Origin: Bizionia argentinensis JUB59
GTDB taxonomy: Bacteria > Bacteroidota > Bacteroidia > Flavobacteriales > Flavobacteriaceae
Direction: 5' to 3'
Assembly (NCBI RefSeq): GCF_000224335.1
Contig: NZ_AFXZ01000047.1
Location: 1 to 64,000 of the forward strand
Length of the DNA stretch: 64,000 nt
Shown piece by piece: positions 8,829-18,219 of the stretch. The notes under the pieces were generated by a model, which was given only the letters and a program-made list of their open reading frames with translations, searched no databases and was not told the origin of the DNA. A program made the position numbers and the translations under genes. The stretch's first letter is position 1. Every line of letters starts with the position of its first letter.

Positions 8829-9365
8829 ATGGAAACATCAAAAGTAATTCACGCTATTTATACAGACGACGATGTATTAATGTCGGCTGTTAAAAGAGTT
8901 AAAGCTGAAAAGTATCATATTGACGAAATCTTTACCCCTTTTCCAGTTCACGGACTAGATAAGGCTATGGGTTTAGCACCAACACGTTTGGCTATTACTT
9001 CCTTTATTTATGGTAGTATTGGTTTAGTGTTTTCTATATGGCTGATGAACTTTATTATGATTGAAGATTGGCCACAGGATATCGGTGGTAAACCAAGCTT
9101 TAGTTATTTAGAAAATAGTCCAGCTTTTGTACCTATAATGTTTGAGCTTACGGTTTTCTTTGCTGCCCACTTAATGGTAATTACATTTTACTTACGTAGT
9201 AAATTGTGGCCATTTAAGAAAGCTGAAAATCCAGATTTAAGAACAACAGATGACCATTTTTTAATGGAAATTTCAATTCATAATAATCAAGATGAATTGG
9301 TAAACCTATTAAAGGAAACGGGTGCAGTTGAAATAAATATTGTTGAAAAAGAAGAAGCACATTAA
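8829..9365 (+). CDS. actD: Alternative complex III subunit ActD (DUF3341)
   Basis: A 178-residue membrane subunit of alternative complex III. A soluble N-terminal domain (1-50) includes EIFTPFPVHGLDKAMGL, the hallmark of DUF3341 proteins. It is followed by two transmembrane helices (about 53-77 and 99-122) and a short soluble tail. It holds no cofactor motif; in the known structures ActD packs against ActC and ActF. It lies 3 bp after actC and its stop codon is immediately before the actE start. Confidence 0.93.
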   Translation: METSKVIHAIYTDDDVLMSAVKRVKAEKYHIDEIFTPFPVHGLDKAMGLAPTRLAITSFIYGSIGLVFSIWLMNFIMIEDWPQDIGGKPSFSYLENSPAFVPIMFELTVFFAAHLMVITFYLRSKLWPFKKAENPDLRTTDDHFLMEISIHNNQDELVNLLKETGAVEINIVEKEEAH

Positions 9366-9366
9366 T

Positions 9367-9924
9367 ATGAAGGCCTTAATAAAAATAACAATTATAGCAT
9401 TGGTATTAGTAACGATGGTATCTTGTAGTAAACAAGGAAGTCGTAACTATGAATTCATGCCAAACATGTATCAATCTGTTGGTTATGAAACATATCAGGA
9501 AACAAGCGCTTTTAGAAATGGTAAAGAAGCACAACTTCCAGTCGAAGGTTCTATTGCAAGAGGGTATATGCCTTTTGACATAGATAATACATTGGACGGT
9601 TTTAACGAAGCAAAAGCATCATTAATGAGTCCTTTGGATTCAACACAGTTAGATGGTCCTAGAGGAAAAGAATTGTACAATATTTACTGCGGAATTTGTC
9701 ATGGCCCAACAGGTGATGGTCAAGGAGTCTTGGTGAAACGTGAAAAAATTCTTGGTATACCTAGTTATTCGGACGTTGGAAGAGCAATTACTGCGGGTAG
9801 TACATATCATACTATTTATTATGGTAAAAACTCCATGGGTTCTTATGCCAACCAGTTGAATGAGGAAGAACGTTGGCAAGTAGTGGCTTATGTTTTAGAG
9901 TTAAAAGCCAATTTAGAAAAATAA
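9367..9924 (+). CDS. actE: Alternative complex III subunit ActE, mono-heme cytochrome c lipoprotein
   Basis: A 185-residue lipoprotein with one c-type heme. The ATG at 9367 is chosen because it gives a clean lipoprotein signal peptide ending in TMVSC (lipidated Cys20); a longer frame from 9340 would run into actD and add a non-signal extension. The heme site is CGICH (Cys108, Cys111, His112). A Met ligand is likely in KNSMGSYANQL, about 50 residues later. The protein sits on the periplasmic side next to ActA, and the gene is tightly packed between actD and actF. Confidence 0.94.
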   Translation: MKALIKITIIALVLVTMVSCSKQGSRNYEFMPNMYQSVGYETYQETSAFRNGKEAQLPVEGSIARGYMPFDIDNTLDGFNEAKASLMSPLDSTQLDGPRGKELYNIYCGICHGPTGDGQGVLVKREKILGIPSYSDVGRAITAGSTYHTIYYGKNSMGSYANQLNEEERWQVVAYVLELKANLEK

Positions 9925-9948
9925 GATAGATAAAGATTATATATAGAT

Positions 9949-11310
9949 ATGTACACATTCTCAAATAAATTAAAGACATTTTCTGTTGCCCTAATTATAT
10001 TAGGCCTAATAGGTGTTGTTTATGGTTTTATGACATCTCATAAATCTTTTGAAGACGTTGAAACCATGCTTGCTGCTGAAGCTTCCCACGGAGGTCATGC
10101 AGTAGAGGCTTCAGATGATTTAGCCACAACAAGTGATATGACTATGGATAGTGCTTCAGAAGGCATTACAGTTGCTAGTCATGTAAACGAGCACAAAGAA
10201 CATGTGGAGCATGTACAGCACCAAATAGCAAATAGACCTTGGTCCGCTATTTATGTTGCCGCATTTTTCTTTTTCATGATTGCTTTAGGTGTTTTAGCTT
10301 TTTATGCCGTTCAGTTTGCATCACAAGCAGGATGGTCGCCAGTGCTTTTTAGAGTTATGGAAGGTATTTCGGCTTACGTTTTACCGGGAGGTTTAATTGT
10401 TTTAGCAATTGCTGTGGGTTCTGGTATTATTGGTGATTACAATTTATTTATCTGGATGGATCCAGAGGTTGTTGCCAACGATAAAATTATTCAAAATAAA
10501 GAAAGCTGGTTAAATATTCCTTGGTTTGCAATTAGAGGTTTAATATTTATTGCAGGATGGAGTTTATACGCATATTTTGCACGTAAATTTTCTATTGCGC
10601 AAGATAATGCCGATATTAATGATAATCGTAACTTCAAAAAATCATTCCGTATTGCAGCTGGATTCCTAGTGTTTTATATCTATACGGAATCAATTATGTC
10701 TTGGGACTGGATTATGAGTGTAGATCCACACTGGTTTAGTACCTTATTTGGATGGTACTTGTTTTCAGGTATGTTTGTAAGTGGTATTACAGTAATTGCA
10801 TTGGTATCTATTTACTTAAGATCTAGAGGCTTTTTAAATTTTGTAAATGATAGCCATATACACGATTTAGCTAAATTTATGTTCGGTATGAGTATTTTCT
10901 GGACGTACTTATGGTTCTCACAGTTTATGTTAATTTGGTATTCAAATATTCCGGAAGAAGTAACATATTTTGTAACGCGTTTCCAAGATTACCAATTGCC
11001 GTTTTTAGGAATGGTTGTTTTAAACTTTGTGTTCCCTTTATTACTATTAATGAATAGTGATTATAAGCGTATGTCTTGGTTTGTGGTAATGACTGGGGTA
11101 ATTGTATTAGCGGGCCATTATATAGATATATTCGTAATGATTATGCCCGCCACAGTGGGCGATAGATGGTTTATTGGAATTCCTGAAATTAGTGCCGTTT
11201 TATTATTTGCTGGTCTATTTATGCTAGTTATCTTTACAGCCTTAACAAAAGCGCCATTATTAGCCAAAGGGAATCCGTTTATTAAAGAAAGTGAACATTT
11301 TCATTATTAA
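9949..11310 (+). CDS. actF: Alternative complex III subunit ActF, second quinol-binding membrane subunit
   Basis: A 453-residue polytopic membrane protein, paralogous to ActC in the known complexes. The first membrane segment is at about 9-28. A hydrophilic loop (30-97) carries eight histidines at 31, 47, 50, 78, 82, 85, 88 and 91. The remaining membrane segments start at about residue 99 and include the motifs IMSWDWIMSVDPHWFSTLFG and YLWFSQFMLIWYSNIPEE, typical of this family. It makes up half of the membrane core of alternative complex III. It follows actE by 24 bp and precedes coxB by 26 bp. Confidence 0.93.
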   Translation: MYTFSNKLKTFSVALIILGLIGVVYGFMTSHKSFEDVETMLAAEASHGGHAVEASDDLATTSDMTMDSASEGITVASHVNEHKEHVEHVQHQIANRPWSAIYVAAFFFFMIALGVLAFYAVQFASQAGWSPVLFRVMEGISAYVLPGGLIVLAIAVGSGIIGDYNLFIWMDPEVVANDKIIQNKESWLNIPWFAIRGLIFIAGWSLYAYFARKFSIAQDNADINDNRNFKKSFRIAAGFLVFYIYTESIMSWDWIMSVDPHWFSTLFGWYLFSGMFVSGITVIALVSIYLRSRGFLNFVNDSHIHDLAKFMFGMSIFWTYLWFSQFMLIWYSNIPEEVTYFVTRFQDYQLPFLGMVVLNFVFPLLLLMNSDYKRMSWFVVMTGVIVLAGHYIDIFVMIMPATVGDRWFIGIPEISAVLLFAGLFMLVIFTALTKAPLLAKGNPFIKESEHFHY

Positions 11311-11336
11311 AAATTAATTAAAGAAGAGAAGAGACA

Positions 11337-12404
11337 ATGACAGCTTTTTTGACAATTATAATAGTTCTTTTTATTGCTATTGCTATATGGCAAATGGTAA
11401 AAATATTTGACCTTTCGCAAGTAGGGGTTTCAAATGACCAAATAGCAAACGATAAAGACAATAAGATTAATGCATACTTAATGTTGGCTTTTTTAGTCTT
11501 CATTTATGGTATCACGATTGTTTCCCTAGTTTTCTGGGGTGATTTACCGTTGATGTCTAATGCGGCATCTGAACATGGTGCTGATGTAGATAATTTAATG
11601 ACTATCTCCATGATAGTTCTTTTTACTGTGCAAATCATTACCCAATTTCTATTACATTACTTTGCATATATCTATCGCGGTGAAAAAGGCAAAAAGGCCT
11701 TGTATTATGCTGATAATAATACGCTGGAAGCTATTTGGACCATTATTCCTGTAATTGTATTATCTGGATTAATTATTTATGGTTTATTCACTTGGACTAC
11801 CATTATGAATGTTAGTGAAGATGATGATCCGTTAATAGTGGAATTATATGCGCAACAGTTTAACTGGAAAGTGCGTTACGCCGGAAATGATAATACATTA
11901 GGAAAAGCAAACGTGCGTTTAATTAACTATGACAATGCCAACATTCTTGGTGTTGATGAAGCAGATCCAAACTCGCAAGACGATAAAATTACAACCGAAT
12001 TGCATTTACCAGTTGGAAAGCCAGTATTAATTAAAATGCGATCGCAAGACGTTTTGCACTCGGCTTATATGCCACACTTTAGAGCGCAGATGAACTGTGT
12101 ACCAGGAATGATAACCCAATTTGGATTTACACCAACGGTTACCACAGCTGATATGAGACTGACGCCGGAAATGATTGATAAAGTGGCTAACATTAACAAT
12201 ATCCGTGAGGAGAAAAGTATAGAGTTAGCAGCTAAAGGTGAAGCAGTTTTGGATCCTTATGAATTTGATTATCTAGTATTATGTAATAAAATTTGCGGTA
12301 CGTCACATTATAACATGCAAATGAAAATAGTAGTAGAGACCCAAGAGGAATATGACGCTTGGTTAGCAGAACAAAAAGAATTTAAAGATTCTTTAATTAA
12401 GTAA
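11337..12404 (+). CDS. coxB: Cytochrome c oxidase subunit II, CuA-containing
   Basis: A 355-residue subunit II of the terminal heme-copper oxidase. It accepts electrons at the binuclear CuA centre. CuA ligands are seen in DVLHSAYMPHFRAQ (histidine) and in CNKICGTSHYNM (two Cys, His, Met). Four hydrophobic segments are visible (about 1-22, 45-67, 84-110 and 133-157), two more than in the classical subunit II. About 45 residues rich in charged positions are inserted between the first His region and the cysteine motif. There is no CXXCH, so this is an aa3-type rather than a caa3-type subunit and needs an external heme donor. It lies within the act operon. Confidence 0.94.
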   Translation: MTAFLTIIIVLFIAIAIWQMVKIFDLSQVGVSNDQIANDKDNKINAYLMLAFLVFIYGITIVSLVFWGDLPLMSNAASEHGADVDNLMTISMIVLFTVQIITQFLLHYFAYIYRGEKGKKALYYADNNTLEAIWTIIPVIVLSGLIIYGLFTWTTIMNVSEDDDPLIVELYAQQFNWKVRYAGNDNTLGKANVRLINYDNANILGVDEADPNSQDDKITTELHLPVGKPVLIKMRSQDVLHSAYMPHFRAQMNCVPGMITQFGFTPTVTTADMRLTPEMIDKVANINNIREEKSIELAAKGEAVLDPYEFDYLVLCNKICGTSHYNMQMKIVVETQEEYDAWLAEQKEFKDSLIK

Positions 12405-12440
12405 TTAAGAACGGTTTTTAAAAAAAGTATATAGAAGATT

Positions 12441-14231
12441 ATGTCAACACATGTAGATACTCACGCTCTCGACGACGATCACGGACATCATCATAAGGAA
12501 ACATTTATAACTAAATATATATTTAGTCAGGATCATAAAATGATTGCCAAGCAGTACCTAATTACAGGTACTTTAATGGGAATTATAGGCGTATTAATGT
12601 CCGTTATGTTCCGTATCCAGATTGCATGGCCAGGAGAACCAAATATATTATTTGAAGCTTTACTAGGTAAATGGGCGCCAGGTGGTGTAATGGATGCAGA
12701 TATTTATTTAGCATTGGTTACCATACACGGTACCATTATGGTGTTCTTTGTATTAACAGCTGGTTTAAGTGGAACTTTCAGTAACCTGTTAATTCCCTTG
12801 CAAATTGGTGCGCGCGATATGGCGTCAGGATTTCTAAATATGGTGTCATATTGGTTATTCTTTGTTTCTAGTATATTAATGGTTGGTTCTCTATTTGTAG
12901 AGGCTGGACCTGCTGCAGCTGGTTGGACAATTTATCCACCGTTATCTGCATTACCAATGGCACAAGGAGGTTCTGGAATGGGTATGACTATCTGGTTAAT
13001 ATCTATGGCTATATTTATTGCATCCTCTTTATTAGGATCTTTAAACTATGTGGTTACAGTTATTAACTTACGTACAAAAGGTATGTCTATGACACGTTTA
13101 CCATTAACAATCTGGGCTTTCTTTGTAACGGCTATTATTGGATTGGTATCGTTTCCTGTATTATTTGCAGCTGCACTATTATTAATAATGGATAGAAGCT
13201 TTGGTACATCATTCTTCTTGTCCGATATATTTATTCAAGGTGAAGTCTTACATTATCAAGGTGGATCGCCAGTTTTATTCGAGCACTTATTTTGGTTCCT
13301 AGGGCATCCAGAAGTATATATTGTTATTCTTCCTGCCATGGGATTAGTATCCGAAATTATGGCAACCAACTCACGAAAACCTATTTTCGGTTACCGTGCT
13401 ATGATTGCTTCTATTTTGGCTATTGCATTCCTTTCAACAATTGTTTGGGGACACCATATGTTTGTATCAGGTATGAATCCATTTTTAGGATCTGTATTTA
13501 CTTTTACAACCTTATTAATTGCAATTCCATCTGCGGTAAAAGCCTTTAACTGGATTACTACAATATGGAAGGGGAATATTCAAATGAATCCCGCCATGCT
13601 ATTCGCTATTGGTTTTGTTTCTACATTTATTACTGGTGGTTTAACAGGAATTATTTTAGGAGATAGTGCTTTAGATATTAACGTGCATGATACGTATTTC
13701 GTTATTGCTCACTTCCACTTGGTTATGGGTATATCAGCATTGTATGGTATGTTCGCTGGTATTTATCACTGGTATCCAAGAATGTTTGGACGCATGATGA
13801 ATAAGAAAATGGGTTATATCCATTTCTGGATAACAGCGGTTTCTGCTTATGGGGTTTTCTTCCCAATGCACTTTATTGGAATGGCAGGTTTACCAAGACG
13901 TTACTATACAAACTCAAGTTTCCCGTTGTTTGATGATTTAGCGAACGTAAACGTTGTTATTACAGTATTTGCAATTATTGGATCAGCTATACAAATTCTT
14001 TATCTATATAACTTCTTTGTAAGTATGTTTTATGGTAAGAAAGCAGAGCAGAATCCATGGAAAGGAACAACTTTAGAATGGACAGCTCCTGTGAAGCATA
14101 TTCATGGAAACTGGCCTGGAGCAATTCCTCATGTTTACCGTTGGCCTTATGATTATAGCAAACCTGGTCATGACACCGATTTTGTTATGCAGAACGTACC
14201 TTTAAAAGAGGGTGAAGAAGAATTACATTAA
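12441..14231 (+). CDS. coxA: Cytochrome c oxidase subunit I
   Basis: The catalytic subunit, 596 residues and twelve membrane helices, which reduces oxygen and pumps protons. The heme and copper ligands are all present: VTIHGTIMVFF (low-spin heme His), WFLGHPEVYIVILP (CuB His and the cross-linked Tyr), WGHHMFVSG (two CuB His) and HDTYFVIAHFHLVMG (high-spin and low-spin heme His). The N-terminus is unusually His/Asp rich (THVDTHALDDDHGHHH), a pattern common in this family's cytoplasmic start. It is the last gene of the operon and is followed by an array of terminators. Confidence 0.97.
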   Translation: MSTHVDTHALDDDHGHHHKETFITKYIFSQDHKMIAKQYLITGTLMGIIGVLMSVMFRIQIAWPGEPNILFEALLGKWAPGGVMDADIYLALVTIHGTIMVFFVLTAGLSGTFSNLLIPLQIGARDMASGFLNMVSYWLFFVSSILMVGSLFVEAGPAAAGWTIYPPLSALPMAQGGSGMGMTIWLISMAIFIASSLLGSLNYVVTVINLRTKGMSMTRLPLTIWAFFVTAIIGLVSFPVLFAAALLLIMDRSFGTSFFLSDIFIQGEVLHYQGGSPVLFEHLFWFLGHPEVYIVILPAMGLVSEIMATNSRKPIFGYRAMIASILAIAFLSTIVWGHHMFVSGMNPFLGSVFTFTTLLIAIPSAVKAFNWITTIWKGNIQMNPAMLFAIGFVSTFITGGLTGIILGDSALDINVHDTYFVIAHFHLVMGISALYGMFAGIYHWYPRMFGRMMNKKMGYIHFWITAVSAYGVFFPMHFIGMAGLPRRYYTNSSFPLFDDLANVNVVITVFAIIGSAIQILYLYNFFVSMFYGKKAEQNPWKGTTLEWTAPVKHIHGNWPGAIPHVYRWPYDYSKPGHDTDFVMQNVPLKEGEEELH

Positions 14232-14277
14232 AATTTCCCTTTGAAAAAAGGGGTCTCGCAAAGAGATTTATAATATC

Positions 14278-14310
14278 AAAGCCTTTCTATTAATTTAGAG
14301 AGGCTTTTTT
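14278..14310 (+). terminator. Terminator hairpin, copy 1, after coxA
   Basis: The arms AAAGCCTTTCT and AGAGAGGCTTT flank an 8-nt loop and end in a T-run. Confidence 0.85.
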
Positions 14311-14396
14311 GATTATAAAGGTTACCGAATATTCTGTTTATTTGACATGCAATAAATATGATGAAGAAGTTTTTATTTGCACTTTGAACAAAATAG

Positions 14397-14416
14397 ATTC
14401 CTGCCTTCGCAGAAAT
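14397..14416. repeat. 20-bp imperfect palindrome, copy A
   Basis: The arms ATTCCTGC and GCAGAAAT surround the loop CTTC. The same arms with another loop occur at 51119-51138. This copy lies inside the terminator array. Confidence 0.75.
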
Positions 14417-14457
14417 TTGGCTGGAAAAAGGGATCTCGCAAAGATATTCATATTATC

Positions 14458-14490
14458 AAAGCCTTTCTATTAATTTAGAGAGGCTTTTTT
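14458..14490 (+). terminator. Terminator hairpin, copy 2
   Basis: The stem, loop and T-run are identical to copy 1, exactly 180 bp downstream. Confidence 0.85.
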
Positions 14491-14588
14491 GATTATAAAG
14501 ATTACCGAATTTTCTGTTTATTTGATATGCAATAAATATGATGAAGCATTTTTTGTTTTCACTTTGAATAAAAGAGATTCACAATATC

Positions 14589-14619
14589 AAAGCCTTTCTA
14601 TTAAATTAGAAAGGCTTTT
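14589..14619 (+). terminator. Terminator hairpin, copy 3
   Basis: The same hairpin with a perfect 11-bp stem: AAAGCCTTTCT pairs with AGAAAGGCTTT. A short T-run follows. Confidence 0.8.
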
Positions 14620-14652
14620 CTGTTTTTTGATAAAAATGTATAGCACACTTCG

Positions 14653-14660
14653 TATATTTG
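14653..14660 (+). promoter_or_regulatory. Likely ruvB promoter
   Basis: TATATTTG fits the TAnnTTTG -7 box. A TTTG lies 23 bp upstream (14626-14629), a little further than the usual 19. It predicts a leader of about 110 nt before ruvB. Confidence 0.55.
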
Positions 14661-14754
14661 TTTGAATAGAGATAACCTATGAGAGTGTTCAAGAAGTACC
14701 TTTATATTTAAAGAATATATTCGAATCTATTTTTAAATCGAATAGAATAAAAAG

Positions 14755-14774
14755 ATTCCCACTTTTGTGGGAAG
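14755..14774. repeat. 20-bp palindrome, copy B, abutting the ruvB start
   Basis: TTCCCAC and GTGGGAA pair around a TTTT loop, within the same 8-4-8 layout as the other copies. It ends 5 bp before the ruvB ATG, where a ribosome would bind. Confidence 0.75.
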
Positions 14775-14779
14775 TAAAC

Positions 14780-15802
14780 ATGAACGAAAATCTAGATCCA
14801 ACAAACGAAAATTTTTCTCCGGAAGAAAACGATGTCGAGAAACAATTAAGACCTTTATCTTTTGACGATTTTACAGGCCAAGAACAAATATTGGAGAATC
14901 TTAAAATATTTGTACAAGCTGCAAATGGTCGAGAAGAGGCTTTAGATCATACCTTATTTCATGGACCACCAGGATTAGGAAAAACTACTTTGGCTCATAT
15001 TCTCGCAAGCGAGTTAGGCGTGAGCATAAAAGTTACCTCTGGGCCTGTTTTAGATAAACCAGGGGATTTGGCTGGGTTGCTTACCAATTTGGAAGAACGT
15101 GACGTTTTGTTTATTGATGAAATCCATAGATTAAGTCCCATTGTGGAGGAGTATTTGTACTCTGCGATGGAAGATTATAAAATTGATATCATGATCGAAT
15201 CTGGACCAAATGCTAGGACCGTTCAGATTAATTTAAATCCTTTTACGTTAATTGGGGCTACAACACGCTCTGGATTATTAACAGCACCAATGCGTGCGCG
15301 TTTTGGAATTCAAAGTCGTTTACAATATTATAACACGGAATTACTAACAACTATCGTTCAACGGAGTTCAGATATTCTAAATGTTCCTATTTCTATGGAA
15401 GCAGCGGTAGAAATTGCAGGAAGAAGTAGGGGAACGCCTCGTATTGCCAATGCATTACTGCGTCGCGTACGGGATTTTGCACAAATAAAAGGTAATGGTA
15501 ATATTGATATTAAAATTGCACGCTTCGCTTTAGAAGCGCTTAATGTGGACGCTCACGGTTTGGATGAAATGGATAATAAAATTTTAACCACTATTATTGA
15601 TAAATTTAAAGGCGGTCCTGTAGGATTGAATACCGTTGCAACTGCCGTTAGTGAAAGTGCCGAAACCATTGAAGAGGTATATGAACCATTTTTAATCCAA
15701 CAAGGATTTATTATGCGTACACCGCGAGGTCGTGAAGTTACGGATCTTGCCTATAAACATTTAGGCCGGGTAAAAGGACCAACGCAAAGTGGTTTGTTTT
15801 AA
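14780..15802 (+). CDS. ruvB: Holliday junction branch migration helicase RuvB
   Basis: RuvB is the AAA+ motor that drives branch migration of Holliday junctions with RuvA. It has 340 residues from the ATG at 14780. A TTG at 14765 is in frame but lies inside the palindrome, so it is rejected. Walker A is GPPGLGKTT, Walker B is LFIDEIHRL, sensor 1 is GATTRSG, and the arginine-finger region is MRARFG. The C-terminal winged helix ends [20 protein letters not shown]. The N-terminus carries ~20 acidic residues before the conserved [11 protein letters not shown]. ruvA lies 4.8 kb downstream rather than next to it, and no ruvC is seen in the window. Confidence 0.97.
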   Translation: MNENLDPTNENFSPEENDVEKQLRPLSFDDFTGQEQILENLKIFVQAANGREEALDHTLFHGPPGLGKTTLAHILASELGVSIKVTSGPVLDKPGDLAGLLTNLEERDVLFIDEIHRLSPIVEEYLYSAMEDYKIDIMIESGPNARTVQINLNPFTLIGATTRSGLLTAPMRARFGIQSRLQYYNTELLTTIVQRSSDILNVPISMEAAVEIAGRSRGTPRIANALLRRVRDFAQIKGNGNIDIKIARFALEALNVDAHGLDEMDNKILTTIIDKFKGGPVGLNTVATAVSESAETIEEVYEPFLIQQGFIMRTPRGREVTDLAYKHLGRVKGPTQSGLF

Positions 15803-15874
15803 AGGCGCATTTGTTCAGCCTTAACAAAGGATCACAAATTTGTCATAAATTGTAATGTAATCCCTATTTTAAAT

Positions 15875-17209
15875 TTGAAAGCTAAAAGTCAAATACCAAC
15901 TGTTCCATTAATTAGATTTATAAGAAATTCATTAGAAATTCTTAAAAACCCTTTGCCATTTCATCATAAAAATTTTACGGAACAGGGTGATATTTTTAGA
16001 TTAAAAATTGGCTTTAAAAATAGTGTCGTTTTTATTCGCGATGCTGCTTTTGCAGAATATGTTCTTCAAAAGAACCAAAAAAACTATAAGAAATCTAAAA
16101 TTCAAACGGTAGATTTAGTAAAATACGTTGGAAAAGGATTATTAACGGCAGAAGGCGAGCACTGGAAAAGACAGCGTAAACTTATTCAGCCTGCTTTTCA
16201 TAAAAAACAATTAGAAAATCTATTAGACAGTATAAAAAATGCCATTGTTTTAGAACTTCAAAAAATTACGGCAGAAACAAAAATTAATGTATTTCCTATT
16301 CTAAACGATTTGGCTTTTCAAACGGTTGTTAAATCTTTGTTCAGCAGTGCTGCCAATCAAGAAGATATTAATCGCTTGCAATATATTACCGAAGACGCTC
16401 AAAAAATGTTGGTCAGAGAATTGCGCCAACCATATTTGGGTTGGTGGTTTAAATTTGGAGGGGAAATTGAAAAGCATTTAAAATTAACGCGTGAAGCACG
16501 AGACATTTTAAAGCGGATTGTGAATGAACGTCGTGCTTCTGAAGTAAAAGAAAACGATTTGCTAGATATGCTGTTGGATGCCAAATATGATGATGGTTCA
16601 GCAATGGAAGAGGAACAGCTAATAGATGAAATTTTAATTCTCTTTACCGCTGGACATGAAACCACATCCAATGCACTCACATTCACATCTCAACTATTAG
16701 CATTGCATCCAGAGTGGCAAGATGAAATTTATAAGGAACGCCTCGAAATAAAAGAGGAAAGTGACGACTTGATGGATTTGGTTACAAAATCTAAAGTTTG
16801 TCAGCAAGTTATAGAAGAAGCTATGCGTTTATATCCGCCTGTTTATTTTATAGACCGGGTTAATATCGAGCCAGACCATTTTAGTGGTTTAGATTTTGAA
16901 GCTGAATCGAATCTTTTATTTTCTATCTACGAAATTCACCGTCATGCTGATTTATGGGAGCAGCCTAATGAGTTTTTGCCAGAACGTTTTGCGGAAGGCA
17001 GTCGAAAATTCTCATCCCAATATTTCCCATTTGGAGCTGGGCCACGAAAGTGCATAGGAAATAACTTCGCCATGTTTGAAATGATTATTGCCGTTTCAGA
17101 ATTGGTGTCAACCTATAAAATTCAACCTAATTTTAAAACTATTGAAGTCACGCCGTTAATAGCTTTAAAACCTAAAAATGCATTTTTGACTTTTATAAAA
17201 AGGAAGTAA
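15875..17209 (+). CDS. Cytochrome P450
   Basis: A 444-residue heme-thiolate monooxygenase. The signatures are the I-helix oxygen-binding motif [13 protein letters not shown], the K-helix ExxR within EEAMRLYPP, and the heme loop [16 protein letters not shown], whose Cys ligates the iron. There is no transmembrane anchor or fused reductase, so it needs separate redox partners. None is adjacent, and the substrate cannot be read from the sequence. Translation appears to start at TTG 15875: no ATG occurs before the conserved core, and the sequence from [15 protein letters not shown] on is the usual N-terminus. Its stop overlaps the start of queG by one base, which suggests translational coupling. 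Confidence 0.93.
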   Translation: MKAKSQIPTVPLIRFIRNSLEILKNPLPFHHKNFTEQGDIFRLKIGFKNSVVFIRDAAFAEYVLQKNQKNYKKSKIQTVDLVKYVGKGLLTAEGEHWKRQRKLIQPAFHKKQLENLLDSIKNAIVLELQKITAETKINVFPILNDLAFQTVVKSLFSSAANQEDINRLQYITEDAQKMLVRELRQPYLGWWFKFGGEIEKHLKLTREARDILKRIVNERRASEVKENDLLDMLLDAKYDDGSAMEEEQLIDEILILFTAGHETTSNALTFTSQLLALHPEWQDEIYKERLEIKEESDDLMDLVTKSKVCQQVIEEAMRLYPPVYFIDRVNIEPDHFSGLDFEAESNLLFSIYEIHRHADLWEQPNEFLPERFAEGSRKFSSQYFPFGAGPRKCIGNNFAMFEMIIAVSELVSTYKIQPNFKTIEVTPLIALKPKNAFLTFIKRK

Positions 17210-18135
17210 TGATAAACAACAAGGCTAAATACACCGCACTGATTAAAGCCGAAGCTAAACGACTTGGTTTTTTATCCTGTGGTATTAGTCCGGCAGGGTT
17301 TTTAGAGGAAGAAGCGCCACGATTGGAAAATTGGCTTAATAAGAATATGAATGGTGAAATGTCCTATATGGAAAACCATTTTGATAAACGATTAGACCCT
17401 ACTAAATTAGTGGAAGGTTCTAAAAGTGTGGTTTCGCTTTTGCTAAATTATTATCCTGAAGAAACGCAACAAAACGAAACCTATAAATTGTCTAAATACG
17501 CGTACGGAACCGATTATCATTTCGTTATAAAAGATAAATTAAAATCACTTTTACAAACTATTCAAGATGAAATAGGCGAAGTTGGTGGTCGTGCTTTTGT
17601 AGATTCTGCGCCCGTTTTAGATAAAGCTTGGGCATCAAAATCTGGTTTAGGATGGGTAGGAAAGCACACGTTACTGTTATCACAACAATCAGGCTCGTTT
17701 CATTTTATTGCCGAATTAATTATCGATTTAGAATTAGAATACGATTCTATAACAACCGATCATTGTGGAACATGCACCAAATGCATTGACGCCTGTCCAA
17801 CCAATGCCATTGCGGAACCTTATGTCGTAGATGGTAGTAAATGTATTTCCTATTTTACTATAGAATTAAAGGATAATATTCCCACCGAATTTAAAGGCCA
17901 GATTGAAGATTGGATGTTTGGCTGTGATATTTGTCAAGATGTTTGTCCATGGAATCGTTTTTCAAAAGCACATAGCGAACCGCTTTTTAATCCACATCCC
18001 GACTTATTGGAAATGACTAAAAAGGATTGGGAAGAAATAACCGAAGACACTTTTAAAAAAGTATTTAAAAAATCGGCAGTAAAACGCACCAAATTCGCAG
18101 GATTAACTCGGAATATTGATTTCATAAAAGGATAG
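17209..18135 (+). CDS. queG: Epoxyqueuosine reductase QueG
   Basis: QueG reduces epoxyqueuosine to queuosine at the tRNA wobble position, using cobalamin and two 4Fe-4S clusters. This 308-residue protein has the two ferredoxin-type motifs [12 protein letters not shown] and [10 protein letters not shown] and the conserved catalytic-region segment [15 protein letters not shown] followed by [10 protein letters not shown]. The C-terminal HEAT-like extension of the longest QueG forms is absent; the chain ends soon after the second cluster, as in many Bacteroidota. It starts on the ATG overlapping the P450 stop codon (TAATG). Confidence 0.95.
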   Translation: MINNKAKYTALIKAEAKRLGFLSCGISPAGFLEEEAPRLENWLNKNMNGEMSYMENHFDKRLDPTKLVEGSKSVVSLLLNYYPEETQQNETYKLSKYAYGTDYHFVIKDKLKSLLQTIQDEIGEVGGRAFVDSAPVLDKAWASKSGLGWVGKHTLLLSQQSGSFHFIAELIIDLELEYDSITTDHCGTCTKCIDACPTNAIAEPYVVDGSKCISYFTIELKDNIPTEFKGQIEDWMFGCDICQDVCPWNRFSKAHSEPLFNPHPDLLEMTKKDWEEITEDTFKKVFKKSAVKRTKFAGLTRNIDFIKG

Positions 18136-18186
18136 AAATTCTAAAAGTCTTCACGCTTTTTCCTGTCATTTTGTGTTGTAAAAATG

Positions 18187-18194
18187 TATATTTG
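18187..18194 (+). promoter_or_regulatory. Likely maeB promoter
   Basis: TATATTTG fits TAnnTTTG, 25 bp before the maeB ATG. No -33 element lies at the usual distance. The 12-mer TATATTTGTTTG is identical to that at the ruvB promoter. Confidence 0.55.
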
Positions 18195-18219
18195 TTTGTC
18201 TTAATAAACAGATATATAA

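Larger units (their letters stand above)
14242..14629 (+). repeat. Tandem repeat array carrying three terminator hairpins
   Basis: Bases 14242-14400 and 14422-14580 are near-identical copies at a period of exactly 180 bp. A third, shortened copy (about 14571-14629) repeats only the hairpin part. The region after coxA is otherwise without genes for 548 bp. The rest of the gap holds the ruvB promoter and two inverted repeats. Confidence 0.9.

Noticed and set aside
9340-9366. Upstream extension of actE
   Set aside because: It overlaps actD and would bury the lipoprotein signal peptide behind lysine-rich residues.
13292-13549. Open frame on the plus strand inside coxA
   Set aside because: It overlaps conserved heme-copper motifs of coxA in another frame and has no family features.
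18169-18178. TTTTG and TTG as -33 element for maeB
   Set aside because: The spacing to TATATTTG is 8-13 bp, well short of the usual 17-23.
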